This document shows positions 33,037-40,347 of a DNA stretch of 64,000 nucleotides, one piece after another. The DNA lies in assembly GCF_022347765.1 (NCBI RefSeq), contig NZ_JAKRFZ010000002.1:496001-560000 (forward strand). The letters run 5' to 3'. Position 1 is the stretch's first letter, and each line of letters begins with the position of its first letter. The stretch comes from Pseudoalteromonas sp. OOF1S-7. Its GTDB lineage: Bacteria > Pseudomonadota > Gammaproteobacteria > Enterobacterales > Alteromonadaceae. The position numbers were made by a program, and so were the translations under genes. The notes under the pieces were generated by a model. The model had not been told where the DNA came from and ran no database searches. It worked only from the letters and a program-made list of their open reading frames with translations.

Positions 33037-33067
33037 AAAGCCCGCTGGTAATTAACCTGCGGGCTTT
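33037..33067. terminator. Bidirectional hairpin between convergent YcaO genes
   Basis: A perfect 9-bp inverted repeat AAAGCCCGC / GCGGGCTTT with 13-nt loop lies 17 nt past the stop of the minus-strand OsmC-YcaO gene. The A/T ends of the stem supply a short U-tract in both directions. The remaining 32817-33084 contains no gene. Confidence 0.65.
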
Positions 33068-33084
33068 AATAACAACTTAGCGAT

Positions 33085-35268
33085 TTACCCCTTGGCAAAT
33101 TTAGCGCGTGCGGCGTGGAGCTTTTTGTAGCTGTCGATTAAGCGCAGGTGCTTGTCCAGGCCTTCCAGTTGCATGTTGGTTGATGTCAGGCCGTAGAACT
33201 TCACGTCGCCGTTGATTGAGCCGATCACTGCATCCATGACTTCTTTGCCGAACATGCGGGTAAAGCTGTGGATGTAGTCTTCAATTTCCAGCTCTTCATC
33301 CAGTGCCACTTCCAGCGTCGCGTGCATTGCCTGGTAGAACAAGCCGCGTTCAACGGTGTTGTCGTTGTATTGCAGGAAGGTTTCGACCAGCTCAATAGCG
33401 GCTTCAATGTCGCCCAGCGCCAGATAGATGAGGATCTTCAGCTCTAAGATGGTCAGCTGGCCCCAAACCGTATTTTCATCGAACTCTACGCCGATCAGGG
33501 TGATGATGTCGGTGTAGTTATCAAGCTGGCTTTCTTCCAGGCGATTAACCAAATCGGCCAGTGCTTCATCTTCCAGCGAATGTATGTTCAGAATGTCTTC
33601 GCGGTATTGCAGGGCTTTGTTGGTGTTATCCCAGATTAGGTCTTCTGCCGGGTAAACCTCTGAGTAACCAGGTACCAGAATACGGCACGCTGTGCCCATA
33701 TCGGTAAACTCAGCGATATAAGCTTCTTTACCTAAGTCTTTCAAAATGGCGAACAGTTTGTCGCACTCTTCTTCGTTGGTACCCGTGAAGTCCCACTCCA
33801 CAAACTCATAATCGTGCTTGGCACTGAAGAAGCGCCAGGAGATCACACCGGTAGAATCAATAAAGTGCTCAACAAAGTTCTCCGGCTCAGACACTGCCAT
33901 GCTGTTAAAGGTTGGCTTAGGTACGTCGTTCAGGCCTTCGAAGCTGCGGCCCTGCAACAGCTCGGTCAGGCTGCGCTCCAGCGCGACTTCCAGGCTTGGG
34001 TGCGCACCAAAAGAAGCAAACACACCGCCGGTTTTCGGGTTCATCAGGGTCACACACATGACCGGGAACTGGCCGCCCAGGGAGGCGTCTTTTACCACAA
34101 CCGGGAAGCCCTGCTCTTCAAGCCCCTTAATACCCGCCACAATGCCCGGGAATTTAGCCAGTACGTCTTCAGGTACGTCCGGCAGCACAATTTCCTGTTC
34201 TATGATCTGCTTTTTCACCGCACGCTCAAAGATCTCAGACAAACACTGAACTTTGGCTTCAAACAGGTTGTTACCCGCGCTCATGCCGTTACTCAGGAAC
34301 AGGTTTTCAATCAGGTTGGACGGGAAGTAAACCGTTTCACCATCGCTGTGACGGGTGTAAGGAATAGAGCAAATCCCACGCTCCACGTTGCCCGAGTTAG
34401 TGTCTATCAGGTTTGAGCCACGCAGCTCGCCTTCCGGATCGTAGATTTCGCGCGTGTAGCCGTCGAGGATCTCGCTTGGCAGTTCGTCGTTGTCGCCCGG
34501 TTTAAACCACTTTTCATTGGGGTAATGCACAAACTCAGCGTTGGCAATTTCATCACCGAAGAACTGATCGTTATAGAAAAAGTTACAGTTCAGGCGCTCA
34601 ATAAACTCGCCCAGTGCTGAGCACAGCGCGCTTTCTTTAGTTGCACCTTTACCATTGGTAAAACACATCGGTGATGCGGCATCACGAATATGTAAAGACC
34701 AGACGTTAGGCACAATGTTACGCCACGACGCCACTTCGATTTTCATGCCCAGGTCCGACAGGATACCGGTCATGTTGGCGATGGTCTGCTCCAGCGGCAA
34801 GTCTTTACCCAGAATGAAAGTGCTGGCATCTGAATCGGTGTTTACCATCAGCATAGCCTGTGCATCGTCATCCAGGCTCTCTACCGCTTCAACCTGAAAT
34901 TCAGGACCGGTCTGGATCACTTTTTTCACAGTACAGCGGTCAATAGAGCGCAATATGCCCTGACGGTCTTTTTCAGAAATGCTCTCTGGCAGCTCAACCT
35001 GAATTTTAAAGATCTGATTATAGCGGTTTTCGGGGTCAACAATGTTGTTTTGCGCCACGCGAATGCCGTCGGTCGGAATGTCGCGCGCGTTGCAATACAC
35101 TTTCACAAAGTAAGCCGCACACAGCGCTGATGAGGCCAGAAAATAGTCGAACGGGCTGGGCGCCGAGCCATCGCCTTTGTAGCGAATAGGCTGATCGGCA
35201 ATGACAGAAAAATCATCGAATCTGGCGTCAATTCGAAGATTATCGAGATAATTTACTTTGATTTCCAT
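33085..35268 (-). CDS. OsmC-like/YcaO domain fusion protein
   Basis: 727 aa with start chosen at ATG 35268 (MEIKVNYLDN...), where the OsmC-like fold begins. The preceding 33 in-frame residues look non-coding, and the ribosome site upstream is poor. Residues ~1-140 are OsmC-like (YKGDGSAPSPFDYFLASSALC and a second Cys in SIDRCTVKK). Residues ~190-560 are YcaO with KGATKESALCSALGEFIERL, AGNNLFEAKVQCLSEIFERA and LERSLTELLQGRS. A helical TPR-like tail of ~150 aa follows. This is a widespread chromosomal protein of Vibrio/Shewanella/Pseudoalteromonas-like bacteria, related to E. coli YcaO, and not an RiPP D-protein. The exact role is unsettled; protein thio-modification has been proposed for YcaO of E. 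coli. It is convergent with the TOMM operon. Confidence 0.9.
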   Translation of the reverse strand: MEIKVNYLDNLRIDARFDDFSVIADQPIRYKGDGSAPSPFDYFLASSALCAAYFVKVYCNARDIPTDGIRVAQNNIVDPENRYNQIFKIQVELPESISEKDRQGILRSIDRCTVKKVIQTGPEFQVEAVESLDDDAQAMLMVNTDSDASTFILGKDLPLEQTIANMTGILSDLGMKIEVASWRNIVPNVWSLHIRDAASPMCFTNGKGATKESALCSALGEFIERLNCNFFYNDQFFGDEIANAEFVHYPNEKWFKPGDNDELPSEILDGYTREIYDPEGELRGSNLIDTNSGNVERGICSIPYTRHSDGETVYFPSNLIENLFLSNGMSAGNNLFEAKVQCLSEIFERAVKKQIIEQEIVLPDVPEDVLAKFPGIVAGIKGLEEQGFPVVVKDASLGGQFPVMCVTLMNPKTGGVFASFGAHPSLEVALERSLTELLQGRSFEGLNDVPKPTFNSMAVSEPENFVEHFIDSTGVISWRFFSAKHDYEFVEWDFTGTNEEECDKLFAILKDLGKEAYIAEFTDMGTACRILVPGYSEVYPAEDLIWDNTNKALQYREDILNIHSLEDEALADLVNRLEESQLDNYTDIITLIGVEFDENTVWGQLTILELKILIYLALGDIEAAIELVETFLQYNDNTVERGLFYQAMHATLEVALDEELEIEDYIHSFTRMFGKEVMDAVIGSINGDVKFYGLTSTNMQLEGLDKHLRLIDSYKKLHAARAKFAKG

Positions 35269-35462
35269 GGGGGAAGGTTCCGGTGTATTGCAATCGAAAA
35301 CCCCTATTGTACTTGAGGTTGCAAGGCGGTGCCAATGCTGATGGCACAAATCTATAAACCAGCGCAAATTAAGTCACTAAATGCCTGTTATTGGAGGTAA
35401 AGGCATGTTACTTTCTTGGCAATCAACTCATCCGACAACACACGAGATAACAAGGATTTATT

Positions 35463-36053
35463 ATGCGCAGCTATGTGTGGTTAGCACTTGGTTTAGGGCT
35501 GTTTTGTGGCCCTGCTCTGGCCGAAAACGGCTTTGGTGTCACTTTGTATGGTGGTAAAAGTAGCAATCAGGAGTTGCATACCAGTCAAAAAGCCGTGGTC
35601 GACCTGGCCGATGAAAATCACTTTGGGGTAAGCTTTGATCGCTATTTAGATAAAAAACGCTATGGCCTGTTTTACAGTATGCTCGAAACTGAATTTAAAG
35701 ATGCCCCAGTTCAGAAAGTGGATATGGAATATCTGATGTTTCAAAGCGCCATAGATGTGGATATCACAGACAATCTCGACAGCTACATCGGTGCCCAAAT
35801 CGGTGTGAATAAAGTAACCCCTAACTTTGAAGAACCGGATCACTTTTTTGCTGCGGGCTTTTATGGTGGCCTGAAATATGATTTGGGAGCCGGGTTCAGC
35901 GCGCAAACTGAAATACGCTGGCTTGCCTCTGCTATCAAGAACTCGTCTAAAGTACGCTGTGATGGCAGCGACGAGGATGCCTGTGCCTGGCATTTCGACG
36001 GCGATGTACTAAATCAGTTCCAGCTGAATGTGGGCCTGACTTACCGGTTTTAA
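35463..36053 (+). CDS. Small outer-membrane beta-barrel protein
   Basis: 196 aa. The N-terminal ~20 residues are a Sec signal peptide ending GPALA with cleavage before ENGFG. The mature part alternates hydrophobic and polar residues in strands with aromatic ends (FGVTLYGG, FGVSFDRYL, YGLFYSMLETEF, YIGAQIGVN, AGFYGGLKYDLG, FSAQTEIRWLA) and ends in ...LNVGLTYRF, the aromatic C-terminus recognised by the BAM machinery. About eight strands fit an OmpA/OmpW-sized barrel. Two Cys in the last loop (VRCDGSDEDACAWH) could form a disulfide. ATG 35463 follows AAGGA. The substrate is not apparent. It diverges from the OsmC-YcaO gene over 194 nt. Confidence 0.85.
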   Translation: MRSYVWLALGLGLFCGPALAENGFGVTLYGGKSSNQELHTSQKAVVDLADENHFGVSFDRYLDKKRYGLFYSMLETEFKDAPVQKVDMEYLMFQSAIDVDITDNLDSYIGAQIGVNKVTPNFEEPDHFFAAGFYGGLKYDLGAGFSAQTEIRWLASAIKNSSKVRCDGSDEDACAWHFDGDVLNQFQLNVGLTYRF

Positions 36054-36146
36054 CTTGCCCGGCCGGCGTTATTTCGTCGGCCATCGCGTATCCGATGAAA
36101 CTGCAACACCAATGCAACCACAGGCAGTTGAGCTGAATGTAAGTAG

Positions 36147-36167
36147 TTCCCGGCTCGTTTGCCGGAA
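36147..36167. repeat. REP-like palindrome, second copy
   Basis: TTCCCGGC-TCGTTT-GCCGGAA with ATGAC overlapping its right end. The stem has one bulged C. It shares the CGGC-TC...GCCGG layout with the element at 32878-32898, suggesting one dispersed intergenic family. Confidence 0.45.
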
Positions 36168-36180
36168 TGACGCGGTGTGA

Positions 36181-36206
36181 GGGCATTTTCAAGCCGGAAA
36201 ATGCCC
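36181..36206. terminator. Hairpin between OMP gene and LysR gene
   Basis: A perfect 10-bp stem GGGCATTTTC / GAAAATGCCC with 6-nt loop lies 9 nt past the stop of the minus-strand LysR gene and downstream of the plus-strand OMP gene. It is probably shared by the two convergent genes. Confidence 0.6.
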
Positions 36207-36215
36207 CTGCTACTG

Positions 36216-37091
36216 CTACAACGTCGTTTTTAGGTGCTCGATAAACAACCGGGTTTTGCGGGGGGTGTAGCTCGCCTTGGGATAATAAGCCCAGAGCTGT
36301 TTAACCTCAGAACGAATATCCGGCAAAATCGGCACCAGTGCGCCTGAGCTTAATTCCCGCTCAATATAACTGGGCGCGATAAATAGCAGGCCGATCCCCT
36401 GCACAGCCGCCTTTAAAATGGCATCCAGATGATCGGTCACAAAATTATAGTTAGTGAACTCAAACAGCCGACCATCTTCAAGCACCACCCCGCCAATTTT
36501 GTGGTAGTAGCTACTCAGTAACATTTTATGCGCTGCCAGGTCCTCAACGCTGGCTATCTCATTGCAACGGGCCAGATATTCGGGTGCGCCAAATAACTGC
36601 ATTTGATAATCGAACAATCGGGTTCCCTTGTGCGAAACCGAATCGAACGCCTCGTTATAACGGGTGATCACCACGTCGTGTTGCAGATCCGGTGGCTCGC
36701 CCGGTGCCAGTACGTTCAGGTGAATGGTGATCTGCGGATGTAGCGCTAAAAACAGCTCTATCTTGGGCATCAACACACTGCTGCCCACCGCCTGCGTGGC
36801 AGCAATTTTCAGACTCCCCTGTAACTCACACGGCTCAGTTTGTGCGGTTTCCACCAGCGCTTCAAACTGAGCAAGCCAGTCTCTGGCGCGAGGGAAAAAA
36901 TGCAGCCCTTGCTCGGTCAGGTTGACCTGCCGGGTGGTGCGAATAAACAAGCTTTGTCCCAGATGCCGCTCAAGCCAGTCAATCCGTTTGCTCATGGCAG
37001 ATGCCGAAACCCCCTGATGTTCTGCCGCCTTGGTGAAGCTGCCCAGCTCCGCCAGAACACAAAAACTGCGTGTCGCCGTTAACCAATCCAT
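36216..37091 (-). CDS. LysR-family transcriptional regulator
   Basis: 291 aa, normal LysR length. The N-terminal winged helix-turn-helix is evident: FCVLAELGSFTKAAEHQGVS then ASAMSKRIDWLERHLGQSLF and TRQVNLTEQG. Residues ~90-290 form the substrate-binding domain, with a typical SLKIAATQAVGSSVLMPKIE first strand. It belongs to the broad group with N-terminal MDWLTATRSF, often regulating an adjacent divergent gene. The MFS transporter gene starts 55 nt away on the other strand, and a palindrome at 37100-37112 lies between them, so control of that transporter is likely. The inducer is unknown. Confidence 0.93.
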   Translation of the reverse strand: MDWLTATRSFCVLAELGSFTKAAEHQGVSASAMSKRIDWLERHLGQSLFIRTTRQVNLTEQGLHFFPRARDWLAQFEALVETAQTEPCELQGSLKIAATQAVGSSVLMPKIELFLALHPQITIHLNVLAPGEPPDLQHDVVITRYNEAFDSVSHKGTRLFDYQMQLFGAPEYLARCNEIASVEDLAAHKMLLSSYYHKIGGVVLEDGRLFEFTNYNFVTDHLDAILKAAVQGIGLLFIAPSYIERELSSGALVPILPDIRSEVKQLWAYYPKASYTPRKTRLFIEHLKTTL

Positions 37092-37099
37092 TCAATTAA

Positions 37100-37112
37100 T
37101 TCCTAACAGGAA
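37100..37112. promoter_or_regulatory. Candidate LysR operator between lysR and MFS genes
   Basis: TTCCT-AAC-AGGAA, a perfect 5-bp palindrome containing the LysR-type T-N11-A spacing. It sits in the 55-nt divergent gap, 9 nt from the regulator start and 34 nt from the transporter start. Assignment rests on position and symmetry only. Confidence 0.5.
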
Positions 37113-37146
37113 ATAGTATTTTAATTATTACCTTATTTTTAGGACA

Positions 37147-38364
37147 ATGAAAGCGGCGTATAGTGCCCAGGTCAAATCCTCTGTACCTGGAGTGCCTGTG
37201 TACTTGTTTACTATGCTCGCGGTTTTACTGATGTCCTGCTCTCAGCTGGTCAGCCAGGTCTATATGCCTGTTTTGCCAGATATTGCTGACAGCCTGAAGC
37301 TATCCAATGGTCTGAGTCAGGCAATGATCATCAGCTATTTTATTACCCTGGGCGCGGCGCAGCTGATTGTCGGCCCGCTGCGCGACAAATTTGGTGATCG
37401 GCCTTTGTTTATTGCCGGGCAAATCGTCTTGCTGATCGGCACCCTGTTATGCGCCGTTGCACCAGATAGCAGCACCTTTTTAATTGGTCGAATTTTACAA
37501 GGCGCAGGCTCAGCGTCACCGGTGTTAATAAGCCGCACATTGCTGGCTCAGCGCCTGTCTGGCGCCAAACTGAAAAGTGCCATGGCCACGGTTGCCATTT
37601 CAGCCAGTGTCACCGCCATTATTGCCCCGCTGCTCGGCGGCATGCTAAGCAGCTGGTTTGGCTGGCAGGGTTTATCTCTGGCGCTCATCACTTACTATCT
37701 GTTTATCACGCTATTTGGACTGAGCCTGCTCAAGACCCGCGCACCTCAGCCTATTGCGATTAACCCAATGAGCCTTATCAGGCACTATCAGAATATGGCC
37801 AGATGCCAGGTTTTTTTATCTCTGGCCAGCCTCAAATGGGTGCCCACCTTTTTGTATTTAACGCTTCAACTGCACTTACCATTTTTACTTCAGGAGCGTT
37901 TCGGTTTCACTACCAGCCAGACCGGCCAGGCGATGATGCTGCCCATGGTGGGCCTGCTGCTGGGCGCTGTGTTTGCTAAGGTATTGCAGCGCCGTGTCAG
38001 CTATCTGAAGATTGTGTTGTGGCTGTGGCCGGCATTACTCATGAGCGCACTGACTTTTTTGCTGGCCAGCGACCACGCTCTGGCCGTGTTGCTGGCGTAT
38101 GCAGCCATTATGCTGGTATTTGGCGGGTATTTTCCAAGCTACATGCACCTGATTGGCCTACTCCACCCCACTCAGGCGGGCACTGCAAACGCCCTGGTCG
38201 GAGCAATCGAGCTGCTGATTTTTTCTGTGATTGCCTGGCTGGTTAATTTATGGCTGCCAGACAACACGCAAACTCTGTCACTGTTGATTTCAGTGTGCGC
38301 CGTGCTGCTGTTATTAAGCTGGCGTACTATCCGCATTCAGCGACCACATTTTGAACACACTTAA
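37147..38364 (+). CDS. MFS transporter, Bcr/CflA drug-resistance type
   Basis: 405 aa, inner-membrane proton-driven efflux pump with 12 predicted hydrophobic segments. The family signature lies at the start of segment 1-2 (VSQVYMPVLPDIADSL). Motif A is in the first cytoplasmic loop (GPLRDKFGDRPLFIAG), and the antiporter motif in segment 5 region reads AIIAPLLGGMLSSWFGWQG. Bcr/CflA proteins export bicyclomycin, chloramphenicol or other small compounds; the substrate here is not predictable. ATG 37147 is preceded by AGGACA. It is divergent from the LysR gene, which probably controls it, and is followed after 22 nt by a GNAT gene that may be co-transcribed. Confidence 0.92.
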   Translation: MKAAYSAQVKSSVPGVPVYLFTMLAVLLMSCSQLVSQVYMPVLPDIADSLKLSNGLSQAMIISYFITLGAAQLIVGPLRDKFGDRPLFIAGQIVLLIGTLLCAVAPDSSTFLIGRILQGAGSASPVLISRTLLAQRLSGAKLKSAMATVAISASVTAIIAPLLGGMLSSWFGWQGLSLALITYYLFITLFGLSLLKTRAPQPIAINPMSLIRHYQNMARCQVFLSLASLKWVPTFLYLTLQLHLPFLLQERFGFTTSQTGQAMMLPMVGLLLGAVFAKVLQRRVSYLKIVLWLWPALLMSALTFLLASDHALAVLLAYAAIMLVFGGYFPSYMHLIGLLHPTQAGTANALVGAIELLIFSVIAWLVNLWLPDNTQTLSLLISVCAVLLLLSWRTIRIQRPHFEHT

Positions 38365-38386
38365 CGTATACTTTTTGGGATCTTTC

Positions 38387-38944
38387 ATGTTCGAAAAACT
38401 TCATTTTAACACGGCCCGCCTTACCATTCGGCCATTGCAGCAAGGTGATCTGCACGCCATTTACGAGAGCAGACGTAACCCACAGACATCCAGATATATC
38501 GGAGACCCGGCCACACTGGAAGATGCCCAGGCCCGCATTGATCAGGCAAGTGCTCCCTGGCAGGCAAACGAGTACGAGCGGCTGCTGCTGGCTGTAGTCA
38601 GACGAGAAGACAATGTGCTGGTCGGTGAACTCATGTATAAGTTTTTGTGTCACAACGCTAAAACAGCCGAAATCGGTTATCGCCTGAATGAGAAATATAT
38701 CGGTCAGGGTTATGCATTTGAGGCAGCAAACGCTCTGATAGAGACTGCCTTTGCGCAGTTTGGGCTCAATAAGATCTGTGCATTTTGCGCGGTTGAAAAT
38801 CAGGCTTCATGGCGGCTGATGCAAAAGCTGGGTATGCAGCAGGAAGCGCATTTACGTCAGCACTTCAAATTCAGCCATGGCTATTATGATGGCTATATGT
38901 ACGGCCTGTTACGCAGTGAACATGGCATGGCTGCAACGGCTTAA
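38387..38944 (+). CDS. GNAT N-acetyltransferase, RimJ/RimL type
   Basis: 185 aa; start set at ATG 38387 (MFEKLHFNTARL) with GGGA upstream. An earlier in-frame ATG overlaps the MFS gene and lacks the family start. The sequence shows TARLTIRPLQQGDLHAIYES, the acetyl-CoA-binding strand/loop EIGYRLNEKYIGQGYAFEAA, and NKICAFCAVENQASWRLMQK followed by LGM, the standard pattern of RimJ/RimL-like acetyltransferases. The acceptor may be a protein N-terminus or a small amine. It follows the MFS gene closely and is terminated by the hairpin at 38954-38976. Confidence 0.9.
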   Translation: MFEKLHFNTARLTIRPLQQGDLHAIYESRRNPQTSRYIGDPATLEDAQARIDQASAPWQANEYERLLLAVVRREDNVLVGELMYKFLCHNAKTAEIGYRLNEKYIGQGYAFEAANALIETAFAQFGLNKICAFCAVENQASWRLMQKLGMQQEAHLRQHFKFSHGYYDGYMYGLLRSEHGMAATA

Positions 38945-38953
38945 GAATCGAAA

Positions 38954-38976
38954 AAGGCTCCCTTATCAGGAGCCTT
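38954..38976. terminator. Bidirectional terminator between GNAT and EF-hand operon
   Basis: AAGGCTCC / GGAGCCTT, 8-bp perfect stem, 7-nt loop. A run of five A precedes the plus-strand stem, so on the minus strand the hairpin is followed by TTTTT and terminates the EF-hand operon well. It also lies 10 nt after the GNAT stop. Confidence 0.75.
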
Positions 38977-39053
38977 GGTTCATGGAAGGACCCATGAAGA
39001 TCATTGCGTAAAAATACAAAATTGGGGGAGAGTATCTGTGTTACTTCAGGCTG

Positions 39054-39257
39054 TTACAGGCGAAACTCCTGCTTAGACAGCTTGCCATCACCATTGCTGT
39101 CAAGTGTATCGAAGTCAGAACTCAGTTCAGTTGAAACTGCGGCTTCTGACTTGCTGATAAAACCATCGTCATTTTTATCAAACGACGAAAACGTGCTTGC
39201 TGCATGTGCACCCAGACTGGCCATCATAAAGACTGCTGTGATCATTAACTTATTCAT
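39054..39257 (-). CDS. Secreted two-EF-hand mini-protein (4th of 4)
   Basis: 67 aa. Signal peptide of ~19 residues ending GAHA, then two complete 12-residue calcium loops: DKNDDGFISKSE and DSNGDGKLSKQE, with the bidentate Glu at position 12 of each. After cleavage only ~47 residues remain, one EF-hand pair with almost nothing else. GGAG precedes ATG 39257. It is the last gene of the four-gene array and most similar to the third (39353-39562). It probably binds calcium in the periplasm or outside; partner unknown. Confidence 0.85.
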   Translation of the reverse strand: MNKLMITAVFMMASLGAHAASTFSSFDKNDDGFISKSEAAVSTELSSDFDTLDSNGDGKLSKQEFRL

Positions 39258-39352
39258 ACTTAGCTCCTTAGCGTAAGACTTAAATTTGTTTTATCTAACC
39301 TTGGGGGAAGTGGCGCGACAATGGCGCCACTTGGTTTATCGCGCTCATTCAG

Positions 39353-39562
39353 TTACTGGCGAAATTCCTGCTCGGAAAGCTTACCGTCACCATTGCTGTC
39401 GAGCTTGTCGAAAATAACCGTCAGGGTTTCTGAGCCTGCAGCTTCAGACTTTGTAATAAACCCGTCACCGTCGGTATCAAAGGAAGAAAATGAGCTGCTT
39501 GCTGCATGTGCGCCCAGGCTGGCCAGCATCAATACTGTGCTTAACATTAGTTTGTTCATCAT
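39353..39562 (-). CDS. Secreted two-EF-hand mini-protein (3rd of 4)
   Basis: 69 aa, signal peptide ending GAHA, then calcium loops DTDGDGFITKSE and DSNGDGKLSEQE, both complete. The signal peptide and spacing are nearly the same as in the fourth gene (MNKLM..V.M.ASLGAHAAS), showing recent duplication. Two ATG codons in tandem begin the frame (39562 and 39559), preceded by AGGAAAT; either can serve. A 95-nt gap separates it from the fourth gene. Confidence 0.86.
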   Translation of the reverse strand: MMNKLMLSTVLMLASLGAHAASSSFSSFDTDGDGFITKSEAAGSETLTVIFDKLDSNGDGKLSEQEFRQ

Positions 39563-39582
39563 TATTTCCTCACTAACTTGGG

Positions 39583-39798
39583 TTAAAAGTGACTAAATTC
39601 TTTGGCGCTCAGTGCACCATCGCGATTTCTGTCCAGGCGTCTGAATGCTTCTGCCACCTGAGGGACTTGTTTCGCCTCTGAAAGACTGATCAATCCATCG
39701 TTGTTGGCATCCAGTAGCGCAAAATCCACCTCAGAAGCAAGTGCGAGTGCACTGGTAAACATACCGATTGTTAGTGCAAATACATGTTTTAGTTGCAT
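39583..39798 (-). CDS. Secreted two-EF-hand mini-protein (2nd of 4)
   Basis: 71 aa, signal peptide (MQLKHVFALTIGMFTSALAL, cleavage near ALA-SE), calcium loops DANNDGLISLSE and DRNRDGALSAKE. The signal peptide is unlike those of genes 3 and 4, so the duplication leading to it is older. The acidic mature domain is ~48 residues. It lies 26 nt downstream of the first gene's stop and 20 nt upstream of the third gene's ATG, so one transcript is likely. Confidence 0.86.
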   Translation of the reverse strand: MQLKHVFALTIGMFTSALALASEVDFALLDANNDGLISLSEAKQVPQVAEAFRRLDRNRDGALSAKEFSHF

Positions 39799-39824
39799 AA
39801 TTAATCCTCCTTCCAGAGTAATGC

Positions 39825-40046
39825 TTAGCCGTTGAAGCCAGAAAATTCACTTTTGCTCAGCAGACCGTCGCCATTGCTATCCAGGTCTTTGAACTGACCC
39901 ATCAATCTGGGGTTTGCTTTTGATTCACTCAGACTGATAGCGCCATCACCATCTGCGTCATATTGTTCGAAGTCACCGCCTGCAATCGCACCTGTTGCCA
40001 GCACAGTCAGACCCAAAGCTGCAATCATTGTCATAGATGTTTTCAT
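39825..40046 (-). CDS. Secreted two-EF-hand mini-protein (1st of 4)
   Basis: 73 aa, signal peptide ending GAIA-GG, calcium loops DADGDGAISLSE and DSNGDGLLSKSE, both canonical. It is first in transcription order. It faces a 301-nt region with a sigma54-like promoter (40138-40152) and two inverted TTGC-N6-GCAA boxes, and diverges from glrK. An AAGGAAAGT sequence lies just before the ATG. Small EF-hand proteins of this size occur in marine gammaproteobacteria as calcium-binding domain proteins of unknown role. Confidence 0.86.
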   Translation of the reverse strand: MKTSMTMIAALGLTVLATGAIAGGDFEQYDADGDGAISLSESKANPRLMGQFKDLDSNGDGLLSKSEFSGFNG

Positions 40047-40137
40047 GTTACTTTCCTTCTGTTATTTGAATGTTTGCTGTTAAATCAGCTGCCGCGAAAC
40101 CGCTTGGAGTTTGTTGGCTGCGTTTGACATGACTATT

Positions 40138-40152
40138 CCAACTTTGATGCCA
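40138..40152 (-). promoter_or_regulatory. Sigma54-like promoter facing the EF-hand operon
   Basis: On the minus strand TGGCATCAAAGTTGG matches TGGCAC-N5-TTGC with GG-to-G spacing intact; the last C is G. The start site would lie near 40126, giving a ~80-nt leader before the first EF-hand ATG. The two inverted boxes lie 75-175 nt upstream, the normal place for an enhancer-binding protein. This is pattern matching plus context. Confidence 0.45.
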
Positions 40153-40226
40153 GATTTTATTAGCTCTTTATTTTCAACAGGTTACTTATTTATGGGTAAA
40201 AAAGTTCAGATGGGATTAAGGTGGTT

Positions 40227-40244
40227 TGTTGCTAAATGGCAACA
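40227..40244. promoter_or_regulatory. Inverted 18-bp box, copy 1 (candidate GlrR/QseF site)
   Basis: TGTTGCTAAATGGCAACA. Its ends form a palindrome (TGTTGC / GCAACA), and the whole 18-mer is the exact reverse complement of the box at 40295-40312. It lies between the EF-hand operon and glrK, upstream of both. Confidence 0.6.
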
Positions 40245-40294
40245 CTGTTTCACCTGCGTTTTTGGCTCAATTTTAAAAATCAACAACTTACACC

Positions 40295-40312
40295 TGTTGC
40301 CATTTAGCAACA
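40295..40312. promoter_or_regulatory. Inverted 18-bp box, copy 2 (candidate GlrR/QseF site)
   Basis: TGTTGCCATTTAGCAACA, exact reverse complement of copy 1, centre-to-centre distance 68 bp. It is 36 nt upstream of the glrK start. Two sites favour cooperative binding of dimers of the NtrC-type regulator encoded by the third gene of the operon. Confidence 0.6.
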
Positions 40313-40347
40313 GCGGACTGAAAACGCACTAAAAAGCCAGATATTTT

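Noticed and set aside
35269..35367. 33-residue N-terminal extension of the OsmC-YcaO protein
   Set aside because: Trp/His/Cys-rich odd sequence before the family start MEIKVNYLDN; no better ribosome site.
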